This document shows positions 12,764 to 18,700 of a stretch of DNA of 22,245 nt, in pieces. Origin of the DNA: Pelargonium nanum (taxonomy: Eukaryota; Streptophyta; Magnoliopsida; Geraniales; Geraniaceae). Both the position numbers and the translations under genes were made by a program. The stretch is from positions 1 through 22,245 of the forward strand of contig JAYMTF010001615.1 of NCBI GenBank assembly GCA_036897485.1, given 5' to 3'. Below the pieces are notes generated by a model. The model saw only the letters and a list, made by a program, of their open reading frames with translations, searched no databases and was not told the DNA's origin. The stretch's first letter is position 1, and the number at the start of each line of letters is the position of its first letter.

Positions 12764-15700
12764 ATTGTAATAAGAGATTTTAAAACAACATAATAATTTT
12801 TCATGTAAGTTCAAACCACAAAGACTTCAACGGATACCTCCTCAACTAGGTCAACAAAGCGCCCGTAGTCTGGCAGCAGAGCAGGTTCCCCATAACTCAT
12901 GTTGATGAGATCACATTTGTGCTACACAGCACATGCAATAGAAATGATTAAGATGTATTAAATTGTAGAATAGAAGTTTCCAACATGTTCCATTTGCAAC
13001 CCATAAATACAGAGAGTTACAAGAGTGCAAAAACAGTAAGAGGAATCGCAAAATAGTACAATCATCAGGTGATTACATGCTTTACTACCCACCTCCACAG
13101 CAGCTATGAGTGCTCTTGTCAATCCAGTTCCTGTTTCCATTGAACCTAGGCGTGAATCTCCAATTTTACAAGATATCAGCTGTGCCCCGGGTGCTATTCC
13201 ATTTAACAAGGGCTCCTAAGAACAATCACACGTTTCCAATGGTAAATCATTTGCTAGAGTAAAGTGCAGCAAAAAGAATTAATGTAAAGATAAAGGCTGT
13301 TACCTCTGGGTGGAAAGCAGCAGCTATACCAGCAACATGAGTACCATGGGGGGAGCTATCTGTTACAATACTTAAGATATTCCCTTCATCATACACGTTA
13401 ACAACAAATGAACAGGCATCTAGTTTGCTAAACACACCAAACTTTCGTTCAATCCTGAAAGGGTAGTCAAATAGAGTTAATTAACAAATCATTTTAATTA
13501 AATTAAAAAATACTTGCTTAGTCCCAAGAGATCTTCTTCGAACTTAAAAATTAAATAACTAACAATATGAGCTGCAAATGTTCAAACAAAACTATGCATC
13601 ACAAACTTCCCAAGATTTCAACATAACAGCATTATGGTTTGCATTAATGAACATTACCCATAAGCCAGTACATAATTTAACTCCATAATATCAGAGCAAA
13701 AAACACATTAAGTCCCATGTTGTGGTTTTGGCTAGATTGCCAATCAGTGTGATAGTATCACTCTAAACATGTGAATCCCCAAAGCAGTCTCTCCCTAGCA
13801 CCCAACTAACAGCAGAATTTCATTTACTCTTCCTATCATTTCTACTTAACATTTCTTCTTAATACTACTTAGGCTACTGGTAAAATCAATTCACCTCATA
13901 CCCTTAAGCCATCAAGAATAGAATCACTATTTTTTAGTAAAAGTGTAGAGATCTTTTGTATTGTATCTTAACAGATAGGTTTTGAGTCTTCTAAGGAGGA
14001 TATTCTTACTACTAAGATCTGACCTGATACAAGCTAAGAAAAGAAGCATGATTAACAAATGGGTGAACAGATGCAATTACAGTTAGTAGGTGATGTTCGA
14101 TATCCTTTTATGTCCCGGTATATCCATACATAGGGAGATCATTAAAACCTAATAGACTATAATAATCACAACTGCATGCATTTGGAGAAGGAATATCAAA
14201 AGATGATTGTTCAGCAAACACTTGGATCCTCAAATGGAACCTACTTTTATTCAGCTTAGGTAGTGTTTGGAATTTGGATTACAATTTTTTGAAATGTGAA
14301 TGGGAATCAAGAATGGGATTGAGAATGAGATTCTCATTCCAAAGTCATTCTCATAAACAAAAAGTTCTAATGCAAACATGAAGAATCCTTCTTGATTCTC
14401 ATTCTTGAACAAAAACTCTAATCCAAACGATACCTTACAGTAATCATTTTGAGCTGAATACATTAGTTTATACTTTTTGCTCTTTGAGTTCCTTTGGGTA
14501 TAACTCCTTTATCACTTGCATTTTTCTACACTCTGATAAAGTTCTTTACCCATCAAATGACATACACAGTAGGAAAAATATAATCGTTGATTATCAGTTT
14601 TCACTTGCTTCTCGATACTGAATTAGAAAAAGCCATAGCTCACCAATTTAGTTCCCAGTTATCTTTACCACGCATGCTATTCAGTATTCACAAATAGCTT
14701 GACACAAGAAAGCCGGAAATAACCTCAATCACTAGATATTTTACCCCTCTACTGGATAGATAACAAATACATATTGGCATGGCATTATCTTACTTTCAGC
14801 ATCACCCTACCAGTACCACTGTAAAGATTAAGAACTCTTTAACCATAAAATAATCACACAAGCAATCAAAGTACCTATAATCAGTTAAGGGGGAAAAGTC
14901 AGCAAGTTTCCCACAATCTGGATCATCCTCGAGACTCTGTGTATCAAGAGCAGCCCTCCATACTTTTCCATCATGCCATACAACAGCATCTATGACTGGC
15001 CCCTTGTCATCATAGCTCTAAAACAAAGACCAGCAATTACTTTTCCTCAAAAAAGATCAAATAAATACTTAGGGGAAAAACAATGCAAGACAGGAAAAGG
15101 AATAATTTATAGAGTTGGCACCCACATCAGCTTGTTTTTGTAGTACATCAACTCTGCTTTGGAGGTCTTCACGTGACTTTTTCAAGTTTGCATCTTCAAT
15201 TTTCTTGTGTTTCTGAGAGAAAGCGTGCATAACAGTTTATACGGGGTAGAGATAAGAAAGCATGTAAACCAAGCAGATTCAAAGAAGACAGTGTCAGCTA
15301 TGAATGTATTTAGGAGCAGGTCCAGGCCAGCAGGACACGATGAGTTTCTTCAAATATGTTCATAACGCTCACAGTATAATTTGAACAAGGCATATTTACA
15401 ATTCTCTCACTTGTCTGACCAACACAATAAAGCATTGATGCTCCTGACACTCTATTAGATTTCACTATTTCCGTCAAACTAATAGCTAATTGTTCGTGGA
15501 AACTTAAGAAATAAAGTCTTCATATAAGAAAGAATGCACAGAGTGATACGATATAAAATTAGCTCGTGTTGGCTGGAAGTAGATGATACTAAATTAGGAA
15601 ATATATTGTATTTATAAAAGTTTAGTTTAATTTATGTTTGTTTCTAAATTTTAGTCTAAATCTCCTAAATAAAGGGATCTCTTATGTACATGTTAACACA

Positions 15701-18700
15701 ATTAATTCACAACTCGTTCAACTTTCTTCAGTATCAGAGCCTCTTTGTTCACTATTTTGAGCCTCTCGATGCTTCCATCATTCCGGCAGCAACCTTAGGT
15801 TGCTTGCCCAGCTAATAATTTTCTCTTCTACAAGATTTTCAATAATACTTTCTTTTTTCAAGATTTCATTCAAATTCTTGAATTTATTTCTTTTTCTAAT
15901 ATTTCTTTATTTTTCTTAAGTTGTATCTACACATGCAAAAGATCATGTTTGCGTGTGAGGGGAAGTATCTCAAAAAGAAACCCTAATCTTTTCCCTTTCA
16001 TTTCTTTTTCATTGAAAAACTCTCATGCTAGCAACACATCCAATCTTTCAAATTTCACTCTACCAATTGAAGATGCCATTCACCTTTGTGACGCTATCAA
16101 GTCAACGCTGCCTGTTCTAAAAGGACATTCTTGCCTTGAGTACAAACTATACAAATAGTCTCTAAGCCTTTCGGCCAACCAAACTACTATCAGGTCGTAA
16201 TCCCTAAGTCATGAGGAAAAACTATAGAAATAGTCCATGAGCCTCACATCTAACCAAACTACCACCAAAACATAGTCCTTGAGTCATGAGGACAAACTAC
16301 AAAAATAGTCTTTGAGCCTCCCATTTGACCAAACTAACAAAACGTAGTCCCTGAGTCATAAGGTCACACATTGCCACATCGACAAAGTTTTAATCAACAT
16401 CTATCATTTACATCAACTCCAACAACCGCTACATGCTATCGAAAGTAAAATGAAAGAGAAAATTCTAGCTCTCACATTAATTTGACTTACATGCTTCAAC
16501 TTGAGGGGTAGTGTGAAGATTCAATTCTAAATTTAGTATAATTAGGAAAGGTATTAGAGAAATTATAAAAAAATATTGTATTTATGAAAGTTTAGTTTAA
16601 TTTCCATTTGTTTCTTATGTCTAGTTTAAATCTCCTATATAAAAGGGTCTCTTTCGTACATGCAAACACAATTAATTCACAATTCATTCAATTTCACAGA
16701 ATGCATGAAATTTCTACGGTACAGTAACACTTTGCTTATGCTGTATTATTGTTGCTAATAGCTACTATATGAAGATAAAAGAGCAGTTGTATACAATAAT
16801 TCACGTAAATCAAGAACAAATAGATGGTTTAGCAAGAAATATACATGCACCAATTAGAACAACCTGATCAAATTCATCTAAATTCTTCACAGCCTTAGCT
16901 ATTTCCTCCTGGATTTTTTCATCCCACTTTTTCTTTCTTTCTTTCTGTAGACAAAAGAAATAAAAGGGATTACAGATTTTTGTTTATCTGCCAATTAAGT
17001 ATGGAATGAAAAAATTGCTTAAGGAATCCAATAATGAATAATGACAATAATGTGTACCTTCAACCTGGAAGTCAATGTGTCCGTAAATAGATCATAGACC
17101 AATTTATAACCAACATGCCAATCACCAGAAGGGTTTTTCCAAGAAGAATTTACAGCCAGGGAGGCCCCTGTTTGGAAGAATTAGCATAAAAGACAATTAA
17201 TGATGGCATTGATGGATACAATTACTAAAAATACAGATGAAATGCAATTAATTCTCAGGATATTAAAAGATAAAGAAATGATGGGAACAAGCACACGAGG
17301 AAAGGTGTGAAGAGAAATAAGTTGGCAATAAAGAAATATCAAAATGGAGCATGTACTATGGGTAAGATTCAGTATACTGTTATAGCCAACAATTTAACTG
17401 ACCAGACCCTTTATGTTTGTCCTATGCATAGTGGAATGAATAACTGCACCTTGCAGCCTGGTTTGGAGCTACATTAGAGCCAATGGTGGTCTACTCCCAT
17501 CACCACCACCACCCAACTCTTTATAAACTTTCCTTTAAACACATTTTTAAAAAAAAAAACATTATATATATTTACTTATTAGCACATTAGAGCCAATGAA
17601 TGTATTATTTTAATTTGTTGTTAGTCAATAGTGATTATTCAAGTTAAATTTTAACCTATACTCTTAAAAAAATGATTTTATATATTTACTTAATAATCGT
17701 GAATTGTAAGTGTCATACACGTACCTGTACCTTGGCTTTTAGAGAAATAGATGTACCATCGTACCGGGTACTCATGCGTCATAGATGATTACATGTTATG
17801 GATGATTATTTTCAGTCAACTATCCCCATAGATTTTGTCTTCTAGTATGTTCTCTTAACTCGTCTTACCCAAACAACTAGATAAACAGTCAAACAATGTT
17901 TGATCATCTCATTTATTAAGATATCATATCTCAAGTTCTTGTCTAGCATTTTTTTCCTTCCCAATTCTATAGATTTTTCTAACAACTAACAAGGTTTAAT
18001 ATGTAAGTTTATTATAAAAAATTTGGCCTCAAACCTGCTTGCAGCTATAAAATAGTATATAAATGTGGCTTGGATCGACAATTGACTAAGGGACACACGC
18101 AGGAGAGAGAAATTTGGACAAAATCTTCATAATCTTCACATCACATAGGACACTTATCAACTCATTTTCCATTTTGACAATAACCAACAGATAGAATAAA
18201 ACTTGGAGAAAAGTTAAGGAGATATAATTATGTTTTGAGGTTATTATTAATCCACTTGTTTCAGCAAGTAGAAGAAACAAAGGACCAGACACCCTTCTCA
18301 GTATCTGATGGGGAAACTAACACTGTTTAATATATAAAAGTACAGTAAAACAGTCATAGACTCATTATAAGTCATTAAGTTATTAACAGTGAGCAACTTT
18401 AGAAGTGCATGCACAAATGTAGAAGAAGCTAGCAGCAGTTCAATACTAACCTGAAGCACCCAGAATACAACCATCTGCATCAGCCTTCACGACCTTTGAG
18501 GTATCAACATCTCCACTACCAGTGCTGATGGAAAGTACCATGTAAACATAGAGTTCTAGAAAATGTCTCAAGGGAGTTTCTAAGTCACCAACTACATAAT
18601 CACATAGTTTTGGGCATACCAGTCAAGGACATCAAGGATTTTTGGCTTCCCATCAGAAGTGACTTGTAATCCATCAGCAGCTGGGTCTACACCAGAATCT

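Larger units (their letters stand above)
15567..16698 (+). mobile_element. Non-autonomous copia-like LTR element, 1.1 kb
   Basis: Two related LTRs bracket an internal region. The 5' LTR is about 15567-15730, followed at once by GTATCAGAGC (15731-15740), the core of the tRNA-iMet primer site. The 3' LTR is about 16512-16698, preceded by purine-rich TTGAGGGGTAGTG. Shared LTR words include ATTGTATTTAT(A/G)AAAGTTTAG, AAATCTCCTA and ACACAATTAATTCACAA. The 5' LTR lacks about 24 bp present in the 3' LTR. The internal region has a 70-codon open frame (15949-16158) with no recognisable domain and a tandem repeat block. No flanking duplication was found, so it is an old insertion. Confidence 0.75.
15213..16863 (-). 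other. TPP2 intron 5 (1651 bp)
   Basis: About two thirds of this intron is a degenerate LTR element (15567-16698). The flanks are AT-rich and featureless. Confidence 0.8.

Noticed and set aside
16142-16366. CRISPR-like array
   Set aside because: The three repeats are directly adjacent with internal divergence, with no unique spacers, in a plant transposon.
17460-17760. A MITE in intron 3
   Set aside because: Short direct words repeat there, but no inverted termini with a flanking duplication could be found.
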